The notes under the pieces are model-generated. The model worked only from the letters and a program-made list of their open reading frames with translations. It was not told the DNA's origin and did no database searches. From contig DNQL01000048.1 in the NCBI GenBank assembly GCA_003500765.1, forward strand, positions 2,405 to 11,987: DNA of 9,583 bases, written 5' to 3'. A program made the translations under genes and the position numbers. Shown here piece after piece: positions 1 through 5,806 of this stretch. Positions within the stretch are counted from its first letter, which is position 1; every line of letters begins with the position of its first letter. The DNA is from Elusimicrobiota bacterium (lineage in GTDB: Bacteria > Elusimicrobiota > Elusimicrobia > Elusimicrobiales > UBA9959).

Positions 1-1
1 A

Positions 2-304
2 GTCTGCGGTTTCCTCAACGATAAGGATTACCGCGCCATGCTGCCGGTCCTGGCCCCGCTCTGCGACGATTTCATCTTCACCTCCCCCGCCTCCGATAAA
101 GCGATACCGCCCGGGCTGCTGGCCGAGGAGCTGCAGCGGCTCAGGCCGGACGCCGGGGTGGAGGTGGAGGAGGACGCCGAGGCCGCGCTGGTCTCCGCAG
201 CGGGGCGCGGCACCGCTGCCGTGCTGGGCTCCTTTTACCTGGCCGGGGCCGCGCTGAGGATACTCAGGGAGGCCGGCAGGCGGGACGCGGCGGCGGTCAA
301 TTGA
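2..304 (+). CDS. folC: Folylpolyglutamate synthase / dihydrofolate synthase, C-terminal part (5' end outside window)
   Basis: This is the last ~100 codons of a gene entering from the left edge, read in frame from base 2 to the TGA at 302-304. The opening residues (VCGFLNDKDYRAML) match the Mur-ligase-like C-terminal domain of FolC, where a 'G.l.DKD...ml..l.p' segment is followed by a variable 'iltrp' strand. Here that strand is FIFTSPASDKAI. Near the end, TAAVLGSFYLAGAALRIL matches the FolC closing motif 'vtGSlYlvg..r..l'. FolC adds glutamate to dihydropteroate or folates in the cytoplasm, using ATP. The ATP-binding N-terminal half lies outside the window, so bifunctionality cannot be judged. 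The stop overlaps an in-frame TTG of the next gene, and that gene's likely true start lies 17 bases downstream of the stop, so the two are probably co-transcribed. Confidence 0.8.
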   Translation, partial: VCGFLNDKDYRAMLPVLAPLCDDFIFTSPASDKAIPPGLLAEELQRLRPDAGVEVEEDAEAALVSAAGRGTAAVLGSFYLAGAALRILREAGRRDAAAVN

Positions 305-311
305 GAGTGCT

Positions 312-316
312 GGAGG
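312..316 (+). promoter_or_regulatory. Ribosome binding site setting the GTG start of the ROK kinase
   Basis: GGAGG lies 5 bases upstream of the GTG at 322. This makes GTG 322 a better start than the upstream TTG at 301. The protein then begins directly at its first conserved strand (MIGIGIDIGGTN), as is usual for ROK kinases. Confidence 0.7.
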
Positions 317-321
317 ATACC

Positions 322-1272
322 GTGATAGGAATAGGCATCGACATAGGCGGCACAAACGTCAAGCTCGGCGCTTTTACCGGCGAAGGGCGGATCCTGGCCG
401 AGCGCAGGTTCTCCACCGACAGCGGGAGGGGGCGGGCGGATTTCATCAGGCGCCTGTCGAAGGCGGCGCTGGAGCTCAAGGGTTCGCTCGTCGGCCGCGC
501 GGTCTCCGTCGGCATAGGCATGGCGGGGGACATAGACCCGGACGCCGGGACGGCAAGGTTCTCGCCCAATCTCTGCGGCTGGCGCAATCTGCCGGTGGCC
601 GGCCCGCTGGAGAAGGCGCTAAAGCTGCCCTGCTTCCTGGAGAACGACGCCAATATGGCCGCCTGGGGCGCCTACGCCAGCGAACTGGAGGGAGCGGGCG
701 GCAGCGCCATAGCCGTTACGCTCGGCACAGGCATCGGCGGCGGCATTATCCTGGACGGGACCCTTTACCACGGCGAGCACGGTTCCGCCGGGGAAATAGG
801 TCATTTCACCATAAGGCCCGGCGGAGCTCTCTGCGGCTGCGGCCGGAGGGGCTGCCTGGAGGCTTATTGCGGCAGCGGGGCGGTCATGGCCGCGGCCCGT
901 GCCCTGGTAAAGGATGAGGCCGCGTTCATACGGAAATACGCCGACCCGTCCCGCCCCAGGTTCAACACCGTCTGCCTGGCGCGCGCCGCCAGGGCCGGCA
1001 ATAAGTCCGCGCGGAAGGTCTGGAGCGACATGGGCGAAAGCCTGGGCATGGGCCTGGCCGGCGCCGTGCTGCTCTTCAACCCCGCGCACATAATACTCAC
1101 CGGCGGCGTGTCGCGCGCGGCGGACTGCTTTCTGCCGGCCATGAAAAAAGTTTTCGCGGGCCAGTCGATAGCGACGCCGTTCAAGCGGGTGAAGATAAAG
1201 GTCTCGCGCAGCGCCGACCTGGGCGTGCTGGGCGCCGCGCTGTACGGCCTGCACCGGGCGGCCGGCAGATAA
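322..1272 (+). CDS. ROK-family sugar kinase (glucokinase-like)
   Basis: The protein has 316 residues from GTG 322, the normal length for a ROK kinase. It is a cytoplasmic, ATP-dependent hexose or N-acyl-hexosamine kinase. Visible motifs in order are the phosphate-binding loop DIGGTN (7-12) and ENDAN (107-111), whose D109 is the expected catalytic base. Then comes the glycine-rich LGTGIGGG (134-141), followed by HGEHGSAGEIGH (150-161). The zinc motif of the family is complete: H161, C171, C173 and C178 in CGCGRRGCLE. A C-terminal adenosine-binding region contains ILTGGV. The E-x-G-H pattern is that of glucokinases rather than ROK repressors, and no N-terminal helix-turn-helix is present. The exact sugar (glucose, ManNAc, GlcNAc or other) cannot be read from the sequence. 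The TAA shares a base with the ATG of the lptD-like gene (TAATG), so translation is likely coupled. Confidence 0.9.
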   Translation: MIGIGIDIGGTNVKLGAFTGEGRILAERRFSTDSGRGRADFIRRLSKAALELKGSLVGRAVSVGIGMAGDIDPDAGTARFSPNLCGWRNLPVAGPLEKALKLPCFLENDANMAAWGAYASELEGAGGSAIAVTLGTGIGGGIILDGTLYHGEHGSAGEIGHFTIRPGGALCGCGRRGCLEAYCGSGAVMAAARALVKDEAAFIRKYADPSRPRFNTVCLARAARAGNKSARKVWSDMGESLGMGLAGAVLLFNPAHIILTGGVSRAADCFLPAMKKVFAGQSIATPFKRVKIKVSRSADLGVLGAALYGLHRAAGR

Positions 1273-3341
1273 TGACCGGGTCCGCCGCCATCCTCTTCCT
1301 GCTCGCGCTTAACGGCGCGGCGGCGGCCTATGACCTGCCGGCGGCGACGGGGACGCACAGGGTGGAGTTCACGGCCGAGGAGGCGGACTTCAACGAACGC
1401 ACTCGCGTCATCGGCCTGCGGCGCGAGGCGGTGGTGAGGGAATTCGGCGCCGACGATGAACTGGTGCGCACTCTTAAGGCCGACAGGCTGCAGATAGACA
1501 TGTCCAGCCGCGCCGTGGTGTCGGACGGCCCTTTTATAATGGAGGAGAACGGCAGCTTCTTCTACGGCCGCAGCGGCGAGATAAGCTACGCCGACAATAC
1601 CGGCGTCATACGCGATGGGCGCTTCAGCTACGGCAACATGGTCTTCAGGGGCAGCGAGATACGCGTGGACAAGGGGGAGTACCGGTACCACGGCGCGCGA
1701 TTCACTTCATGCGACCTGGTCCCCCCTCATTACCAGGTCCGGGCTTCGCGCCTCTACCTGAAGCCTGACAGTCATTTCCTGGCCTACAACACCGTGTTCT
1801 TCCTGGGCAAGGTCCCGATCTTCTATTTCCCCGTGATCTACCGCCCGCTGGGCAAGGGCACCCCTTTCATAACCAGCATCTACCCGGGGTACGACGAGCG
1901 CAGCGGCGCCTACCTCAAGACCAACTACCTCTACCGCTTCAGCCCTACGCTCAAGGGCAAGCTCTTCATAGATTATTTCACCAGGCAGGGGTTCGGCACC
2001 GGCGCGGAGGTTAACCACGACTCCGCGGACAAGGCCAGGACGCATCTTTCGGCCTACCGCATACGCGAGTACGGGGCCAGCGGGGACCGCTGGGCCGTCA
2101 GCGGCGGCTATTGGCGCCATCTCGGCGGCACCGGCGAAGGCGGGGCGAACTACTACAGCCAGTCCTATTTCCGCCTGCTGTCCGACCCCGATTTCAACAA
2201 CCATTATTTCCGGGCTAATCCCTTCGCCGTCAGCCCGGACATGCAGGCCAGCGCGGGATTCACGCGGCAGTCCAATAACACCGTCACGCGCCTGAGCGCC
2301 GCCACCCGTTACGACCGCGACGCGGCCGGCACCGGCTTCACCCAGGCCTACGATTCCGCCCCGAGGCTGGAGTTCCAGACGGTTCCGCTGCGGCTGGCCG
2401 GAGTGCCGGTGCTCAATTCCTTCAACGCTTTCCTGGAGCGCTCCAGATCCGAAGGCGATACCTACTACCAGAACAAGGGAGACGCCTCCTGGACGGTCTC
2501 CAAAAATATCCCGCTGACGCGCGCAGTCAGTCTCTATCCCCACGCGGGGTACAGGCAGTCCGTGTTCATGTCCACCGCTTCGGCGACGGGGGACCTATGG
2601 GTCGGGCGCTATTTCAACGGGCTGAACCTGCGGCTCGACGGCCTCTGGGGCTCCTTCGACCTGGCCTACGCCTACCGCCAGCGCTTCCGGGCCAATACTC
2701 TCAAGGAGGACGCCGGTTCGGCCGACGGGGGAGTGGAGGAGGAAAGCGTAACTCCCACGCTCTTCGTCCGGCCTTCCCGCAAATATTACCTGAGGGCCTC
2801 GACCTCTTACGACCTCCGCGATACCGCTGTCGGCGATTTCTCGCACCGCCTTTCCACGATGACGGCCGAGCTGGTCTATGAGCCCAAGCCCGGGGTGAGC
2901 TTCATCCTGCAGGATAATTACTCTTTCACCGAAGGGCACCGGGCCGTGATAGCCCAGGCCGATTTCAGCGTGGACAAGAACAGCGTCGGGCTGGGCGTGG
3001 CCAAGTACGGGGATTCCCCCGAGTACGTGGTCAATCACACGATAGGTATCCGCCCGGGCTGGCGCGGCTGGAGCGCCGACCTGATACTTCGCTACCGTCT
3101 GACCCTGGCCGACAGGGTGGGGGTGGACAAGTTCTCTTTCTTCGAGAAGAGCGTGACGCTGTACAAGGAGTTCCACGATTTCCGCAGCACCTGGGACCTG
3201 CGGTTCCGCCCCGGGGGAGTCAAGGAGTTCTTCTTCCTGGTCAGCATGAAGATCAACGACGCGCCCCGCAACGAGCCGCTCGACGAAGAATCCCGGCGCT
3301 TCTGGACCCACTGGCGCAAGCCCGGCCAGATCCGCGATTGA
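1272..3341 (+). CDS. lptD: LPS-assembly protein LptD (OstA-like N-domain plus outer-membrane beta-barrel)
   Basis: The protein has 689 residues. It starts with a hydrophobic segment (AAILFLLALNG) ending in AAAA, a probable signal peptide cleaved near residue 19. Its n-region carries no Lys or Arg, which is unusual. Residues ~28-140 form an OstA/LptA-like beta-jellyroll, with repeated strands of the type 'ADRLQIDMSSRAVVSDG'. Residues 145-190 carry the most recognisable LptD segment: TSCDLVPPHYQVRASRLYL, then GKVPIFYFPVIYRP. The rest is rich in alternating aromatic/polar strands (YRFSPTLKGKLFIDYF, FDLAYAYRQRFRA), as expected for the barrel that inserts LPS in the outer leaflet. Only one cysteine (C147) is present, so the interdomain disulfides of the E. 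coli protein cannot form. No Shine-Dalgarno sequence is visible before the ATG, and the TAATG junction suggests coupled translation. A generic OstA-family barrel protein is the main alternative. Confidence 0.82.
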   Translation: MTGSAAILFLLALNGAAAAYDLPAATGTHRVEFTAEEADFNERTRVIGLRREAVVREFGADDELVRTLKADRLQIDMSSRAVVSDGPFIMEENGSFFYGRSGEISYADNTGVIRDGRFSYGNMVFRGSEIRVDKGEYRYHGARFTSCDLVPPHYQVRASRLYLKPDSHFLAYNTVFFLGKVPIFYFPVIYRPLGKGTPFITSIYPGYDERSGAYLKTNYLYRFSPTLKGKLFIDYFTRQGFGTGAEVNHDSADKARTHLSAYRIREYGASGDRWAVSGGYWRHLGGTGEGGANYYSQSYFRLLSDPDFNNHYFRANPFAVSPDMQASAGFTRQSNNTVTRLSAATRYDRDAAGTGFTQAYDSAPRLEFQTVPLRLAGVPVLNSFNAFLERSRSEGDTYYQNKGDASWTVSKNIPLTRAVSLYPHAGYRQSVFMSTASATGDLWVGRYFNGLNLRLDGLWGSFDLAYAYRQRFRANTLKEDAGSADGGVEEESVTPTLFVRPSRKYYLRASTSYDLRDTAVGDFSHRLSTMTAELVYEPKPGVSFILQDNYSFTEGHRAVIAQADFSVDKNSVGLGVAKYGDSPEYVVNHTIGIRPGWRGWSADLILRYRLTLADRVGVDKFSFFEKSVTLYKEFHDFRSTWDLRFRPGGVKEFFFLVSMKINDAPRNEPLDEESRRFWTHWRKPGQIRD

Positions 3342-3352
3342 GGCGAACTATT

Positions 3353-3376
3353 CCGGGGGCATGCCGCCTCCCCCGG
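3353..3376 (+). terminator. Possible hairpin terminator after lptD (no T-tract)
   Basis: A 7-bp perfect GC stem, CCGGGGG/CCCCCGG with a 10-base loop, begins 11 bases after the lptD stop. No run of T follows, so intrinsic termination is uncertain. It could instead protect the mRNA 3' end or be the first hairpin of the intergenic repeat. Confidence 0.3.
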
Positions 3377-3499
3377 CTGGCTCCTTAATGGGCCGCTTGA
3401 CGGGCAAGGCTCTCTCGCCGGGCCTTCCGAAGCCACATCGGAAGCTTTCCCCAAGCGGAGCTCGGGAACCGGCACTGCCGGACGGGCATGATTGTTTGA

Positions 3500-3525
3500 G
3501 GCCCGAGGCGCTATGCGCCCGGGCC
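3500..3525. repeat. Long imperfect hairpin (11 bp, one bulged A, TAT loop)
   Basis: GGCCCG (3500-3505) pairs with CGGGCC (3520-3525), and GGCGC (3507-3511) pairs with GCGCC (3515-3519). The loop is TAT, and A3506 is the only unpaired stem base. The right arm is shared with a second possible hairpin, CCGGGC (3519-3524) with GCCCGG (3534-3539), so the two structures are mutually exclusive. Such overlap is seen in attenuators and also in palindromic intergenic repeats. Confidence 0.5.
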
Positions 3526-3641
3526 GAGTTCGTGCCCGGCCGAGCGTAGCGTAGGGTGTATTTTAGAAAGCCGAACCCGTGGCGGAGCGAAGGCCCGGCG
3601 AGGGAGCCTGGTGCTGTGTTTTTTCGGAGCGAGGAGCAAAA

Positions 3642-3650
3642 TGATAGAAT
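3642..3650 (+). promoter_or_regulatory. Candidate extended -10 promoter for the epimerase-tdk pair
   Basis: TG-A-TAGAAT fits the extended -10 pattern TGnTATAAT with one mismatch in the hexamer. No good -35 hexamer is present; the best nearby sequence is the T-rich stretch at 3619-3625. Predicted transcription would start near 3657, giving a 5' leader of about 20 bases. This fits a gene that otherwise has no upstream partner on this strand within 330 bases. Confidence 0.45.
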
Positions 3651-3663
3651 TTCAGCGGGAAAA

Positions 3664-3668
3664 GGGAG
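3664..3668 (+). promoter_or_regulatory. Ribosome binding site fixing the epimerase start
   Basis: GGGAG sits 7 bases before the ATG at 3676. The open frame extends upstream to an ATG at 3556, but those 40 codons lie in the structured intergenic region and precede the conserved first strand of the protein. ATG 3676 is therefore the real start. Confidence 0.75.
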
Positions 3669-3675
3669 AAAAAGA

Positions 3676-4671
3676 ATGAAAAAACCTCTTTGGCTGGTCA
3701 CCGGCGGAGCCGGGTTCATAGGCTCCAATATAGTGGAAGAGCTTGTCCGCCGCGGCTGGCGCGTCCGCGTCTTCGACAATTTTTCGACGGGCAGCATGGA
3801 GAACCTCGCCCCTTTCAAGGGCAGGTTCGAGCTGGTCCGCGGCGACCTGCGCCGCCCCGCCGACCTGGACAGGGCGATGAAGGGCGTCACCTATGTCCTG
3901 CACCAGGCCGCCCTGCGCTCGGTCCCCAAGTCGGTGGACAAGCCGACCTACGCCCACGAGAACAACGCCACCGGCACGCTCAACGCCCTGATCGCCGCGA
4001 AAAAGGCGGGCGTCAAACGCTTCGTTTACGCCGGCACCAGCTCGGCCTACGGCGACGCGAAGGTCTTTCCCCAGAAGGAATCTCTGCCGGCCGCCCCCGT
4101 CTCGCCCTACGCCGTCAGCAAGCTGGCCGGCGAGCATTATTGCCGCGTTTTCGCCAAGACCTACGGGCTGGAGGCCGTGACGCTGCGCTACTTCAACGTC
4201 TTCGGCCCCCGCCAGAACCCCGAGTCCATGTACTCGGCGGTCATACCGCGCTTCATGGAACTGGCCGTGCAGGGTAAGCCGCTCGAGGTCCACTGGGACG
4301 GCAGGCAGTCGCGCGACTTTACCTATATCGCCAACGTGGTGGACGGCAACATCAAGGCCGCGCTCGCCCCGTCGTCGGTGTCCGGTCTCACCATCAACGT
4401 GGCCACCGGCACCAATATCTCGCTGCTCGACATCGTGCGCGAACTGGAGCGCATACTCGGACGCAGGCTCGAGCGTGTCCACTCGCCGATGCGCAAGGGA
4501 GACGTGCGCAAGACCTATTCCGACATCTCGCTGGCTCGCAAGGCGCTGCGCTATAAGCCGCTGGTGGACTTCCCGAAAGGCCTGGCCCTCACCTGGGATT
4601 ATTTCAAGGGCCGGTTCGGCGAGCCGGAATGCTCCTGCGCCTGCTGCACCTGCGGTAAGGGGGCGAAATGA
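3676..4671 (+). CDS. NAD-dependent nucleotide-sugar epimerase (extended SDR; UDP-GlcNAc/UDP-Glc 4-epimerase type) with Cys-rich tail
   Basis: The protein has 331 residues from ATG 3676, normal for extended SDR epimerases. The Rossmann fingerprint TGGAGFIGS (9-17) is followed by D34 at the end of strand 2, which favours NAD(H). The catalytic set is present: S122/S123 in TSSAYG and Y145/K149 in SPYAVSK. The segments HQAALRSVPKSV (76-87), LRYFNVFGPRQNP and SRDFTYIANVV closely resemble the WbpP/UDP-N-acetylhexosamine 4-epimerase branch rather than classical GalE or dTDP-glucose dehydratases. It probably supplies an activated sugar for surface polysaccharide in the cytoplasm. The final residues hold five cysteines in eight positions, C-S-C-A-C-C-T-C (319-326), which is not part of the SDR fold. 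Only one other cysteine (C156) occurs in the protein. The stop overlaps the tdk ATG by 4 bases (ATGA), so the two are co-translated. Substrate is inferred, not shown. Confidence 0.85.
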   Translation: MKKPLWLVTGGAGFIGSNIVEELVRRGWRVRVFDNFSTGSMENLAPFKGRFELVRGDLRRPADLDRAMKGVTYVLHQAALRSVPKSVDKPTYAHENNATGTLNALIAAKKAGVKRFVYAGTSSAYGDAKVFPQKESLPAAPVSPYAVSKLAGEHYCRVFAKTYGLEAVTLRYFNVFGPRQNPESMYSAVIPRFMELAVQGKPLEVHWDGRQSRDFTYIANVVDGNIKAALAPSSVSGLTINVATGTNISLLDIVRELERILGRRLERVHSPMRKGDVRKTYSDISLARKALRYKPLVDFPKGLALTWDYFKGRFGEPECSCACCTCGKGAK

Positions 4672-5231
4672 TACTGCACATGTCCCCGTCTCACGGCTGG
4701 ATAGAGGTGGTCTGCGGCAGCATGTTCTCGGGCAAGACCCAGGAGCTCATCCGCCGGCTCAAGCTGGCCACCATAGCGCGCCAGAAAGTGCAGGTCTTCA
4801 ACTCGCACCTGGACGTGCGCTACGCCAAACAGCACATCGTCTCCCACGACAAGGCGATGATAGCCTGCAAGGCGGTCAAGAACTCCAGGGATATACTCAA
4901 GGCGGTGGAGAAGGACACCCAGGTGATCGGCGTGGACGAGGTCCATTTTTTCGACCCCGAAATAGTCGGCGTCTGCCAGAAGCTGGCCGATTCCGGCCGC
5001 CGCGTTATAGCGGCGGGGCTGGATAAGGATTACAGGGGCGAGCCCTTCATAAACATGGCCCGGCTCATGGCCGTCTCGGAGTTCGTAACCAAGAACCTGG
5101 CCATCTGCATGGTCTGCGGCGCGCCGGCCAATTTCAGCCAGCGGCTGAGCGAGAGCGGGCGGCGCATAGAGGTGGGGGCGGCGGACAAGTACGAGGCCCG
5201 CTGCCGCAAGTGCTTCACCCCCGAGAAATAG
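4668..5231 (+). CDS. tdk: Thymidine kinase, type II
   Basis: The protein has 187 residues, typical for the small tetrameric bacterial/human-TK1 type. It phosphorylates thymidine to dTMP with ATP in the pyrimidine salvage pathway. The P-loop GSMFSGKT is at 17-24, the Walker B/catalytic segment DEVHFFD at 90-96 with E91 the expected general base, and GLDKDYRGEPF (117-127) is the conserved loop after it. The structural zinc site is complete: C147/C150 and C179/C182. The lasso region before DKYEARC contacts the nucleoside. The ATG at 4668 overlaps the epimerase stop and has AAGGGGG 4 bases upstream. A second ATG at 4680 would remove four residues and begin MSPSHGWIEV, close to many family members, so either start is possible. 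A strong hairpin terminator follows the stop. Confidence 0.95.
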   Translation: MILHMSPSHGWIEVVCGSMFSGKTQELIRRLKLATIARQKVQVFNSHLDVRYAKQHIVSHDKAMIACKAVKNSRDILKAVEKDTQVIGVDEVHFFDPEIVGVCQKLADSGRRVIAAGLDKDYRGEPFINMARLMAVSEFVTKNLAICMVCGAPANFSQRLSESGRRIEVGAADKYEARCRKCFTPEK

Positions 5232-5248
5232 CCCCCCGGGCCCGCGCG

Positions 5249-5287
5249 AAAAAGAAAAGAGCCGCTTGCCGCGGCTCTTTTCTTTTT
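5249..5287. terminator. Bidirectional intrinsic terminator between convergent transcription units
   Basis: A perfect 17-bp stem pairs 5249-5265 with 5271-5287 around a 5-base loop (TTGCC). The core is GAGCCGC/GCGGCTC flanked by A-rich and T-rich arms. Read rightward it ends in TTTTCTTTTT, and read leftward the A-rich arm gives the matching T tract. It lies 17 bases after the tdk stop and 15 bases past the end of the - strand DUF772 gene, so it can stop both. Confidence 0.92.
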
Positions 5288-5302
5288 ACCGTAAGGGCGG
5301 AG

Positions 5303-5803
5303 TTATTTGCCGAGGAGGCCCCGCAGGAAAGCCTGTACCGATACGTACGCGTTGCAGAGCCAGCCCTCGGGGACCTGGTCGCGCCGTGGCCTGACGTATT
5401 TCTGTTTCCGGAGCACCTGTCCCACCTCGCCTTCCAGCAGGGAAAAGAAATCTTCCCCAAGGCGCCGCCTGCGCTCCGAGAGCAGGCTCGGCGAGGGCAG
5501 GCCGTCCTTTACGAAGGAGTCGTAGCCGCAGAAGGCCTGCAGGTAGGGGCTCTCGCGCAGCTCGGCTACGGCGTCCTCGTCGCTGAGGTTCTTGAGCTGC
5601 TTGATGATGAACAGGCCGCAGACCAGGCGCGCGTCCATGGCCGGCCTGCCCGTCTCGGAGAAGTAGGCCCCGTAGGCCTCGGCGAGGCGCTCCCAGGGTA
5701 TCAGGCCGGAGAGCTTGAGCCAGCGGTTCTCGGCGTCGAGCTCCATCCCCAGGTGGAAGAAATCGGGGAACAGCTTGGGCGTGTTCTCGTTGTTTATGTA
5801 CAT
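5303..5803 (-). CDS. DUF772-only protein: N-terminal fragment of an IS5/IS1182-type transposase
   Basis: The protein has 166 residues. Residues 1-120 match the N-terminal 'transposase InsH' domain (DUF772): a MYI...LFPDFF start, LSGLIPWERLAEAY (31-44), SETGRPAMDARLVCGLFIIKQL (split here as 49-60 and 61-70), LSDEDAV (73-79), YLQAFCGYDSF (87-97) and PSPSLLSERRRRLG (103-115). Full-length members continue into a DDE/RNase-H-like catalytic domain. Here nothing of it remains, and the last ~40 residues are unlike the family. The frame is intact, its codon use resembles the neighbours, and it ends just before a terminator. The ATG is 3 bases after the tolB stop, and GGAG lies 10 bases upstream, inside tolB. 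No terminal inverted repeats or target duplication are evident. It is either a decaying IS remnant or a retained DNA-binding domain; it cannot transpose by itself. Confidence 0.75.
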   Translation of the reverse strand: MYINNENTPKLFPDFFHLGMELDAENRWLKLSGLIPWERLAEAYGAYFSETGRPAMDARLVCGLFIIKQLKNLSDEDAVAELRESPYLQAFCGYDSFVKDGLPSPSLLSERRRRLGEDFFSLLEGEVGQVLRKQKYVRPRRDQVPEGWLCNAYVSVQAFLRGLLGK

Positions 5804-5806
5804 GGC

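Larger units (their letters stand above)
3342..3675. other. Structured, GAGCG-rich intergenic region (334 bases) between lptD and the epimerase gene
   Basis: I see no supportable gene here. The 62-codon frame at 3361-3549 is proline/arginine-rich low-complexity and has no ribosome binding site. What the stretch holds is a series of inverted repeats. These are CCGGGGG/CCCCCGG (3353-3376), CTTCCGA/TCGGAAG (3424-3444), CCGGC/GCCGG (3469-3481), a long hairpin at 3500-3525 and a competing one at 3519-3539. They are followed by related units GAGCGTAGCG, GGAGCGAAGG and GGAGCGAGGAG between 3542 and 3636. The last ~60 bases carry a run of six T (3619-3624), a candidate promoter and the ribosome binding site of the next gene. 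It may be a dispersed intergenic repeat, a structured leader or both. Only a genome-wide comparison would tell. Confidence 0.5.

Noticed and set aside
301..321. TTG start for the ROK kinase at 301
   Set aside because: GTG 322 has GGAGG at 5 bases and gives the family's usual N-terminus.
864..1691. Open frame of 275 codons on the - strand opposite the ROK kinase and lptD
   Set aside because: It is an antisense shadow typical of high GC. It spans two real genes and shows no family motif.
3361..3549. Possible 62-residue protein in the intergenic region
   Set aside because: No ribosome binding site, Pro/Arg-rich low complexity, and its bases are explained by hairpins.
3556..3675. 40-residue N-terminal extension of the epimerase
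   Set aside because: Conserved Rossmann strand begins at ATG 3676, which has GGGAG at 7 bases. The extension has no signal or domain and overlaps the putative promoter.
3652..4482. Open frame of 276 codons on the - strand opposite the epimerase
   Set aside because: The + strand encodes a full set of SDR motifs with a ribosome binding site. The antisense frame is a Gly/Arg/Val-rich shadow.
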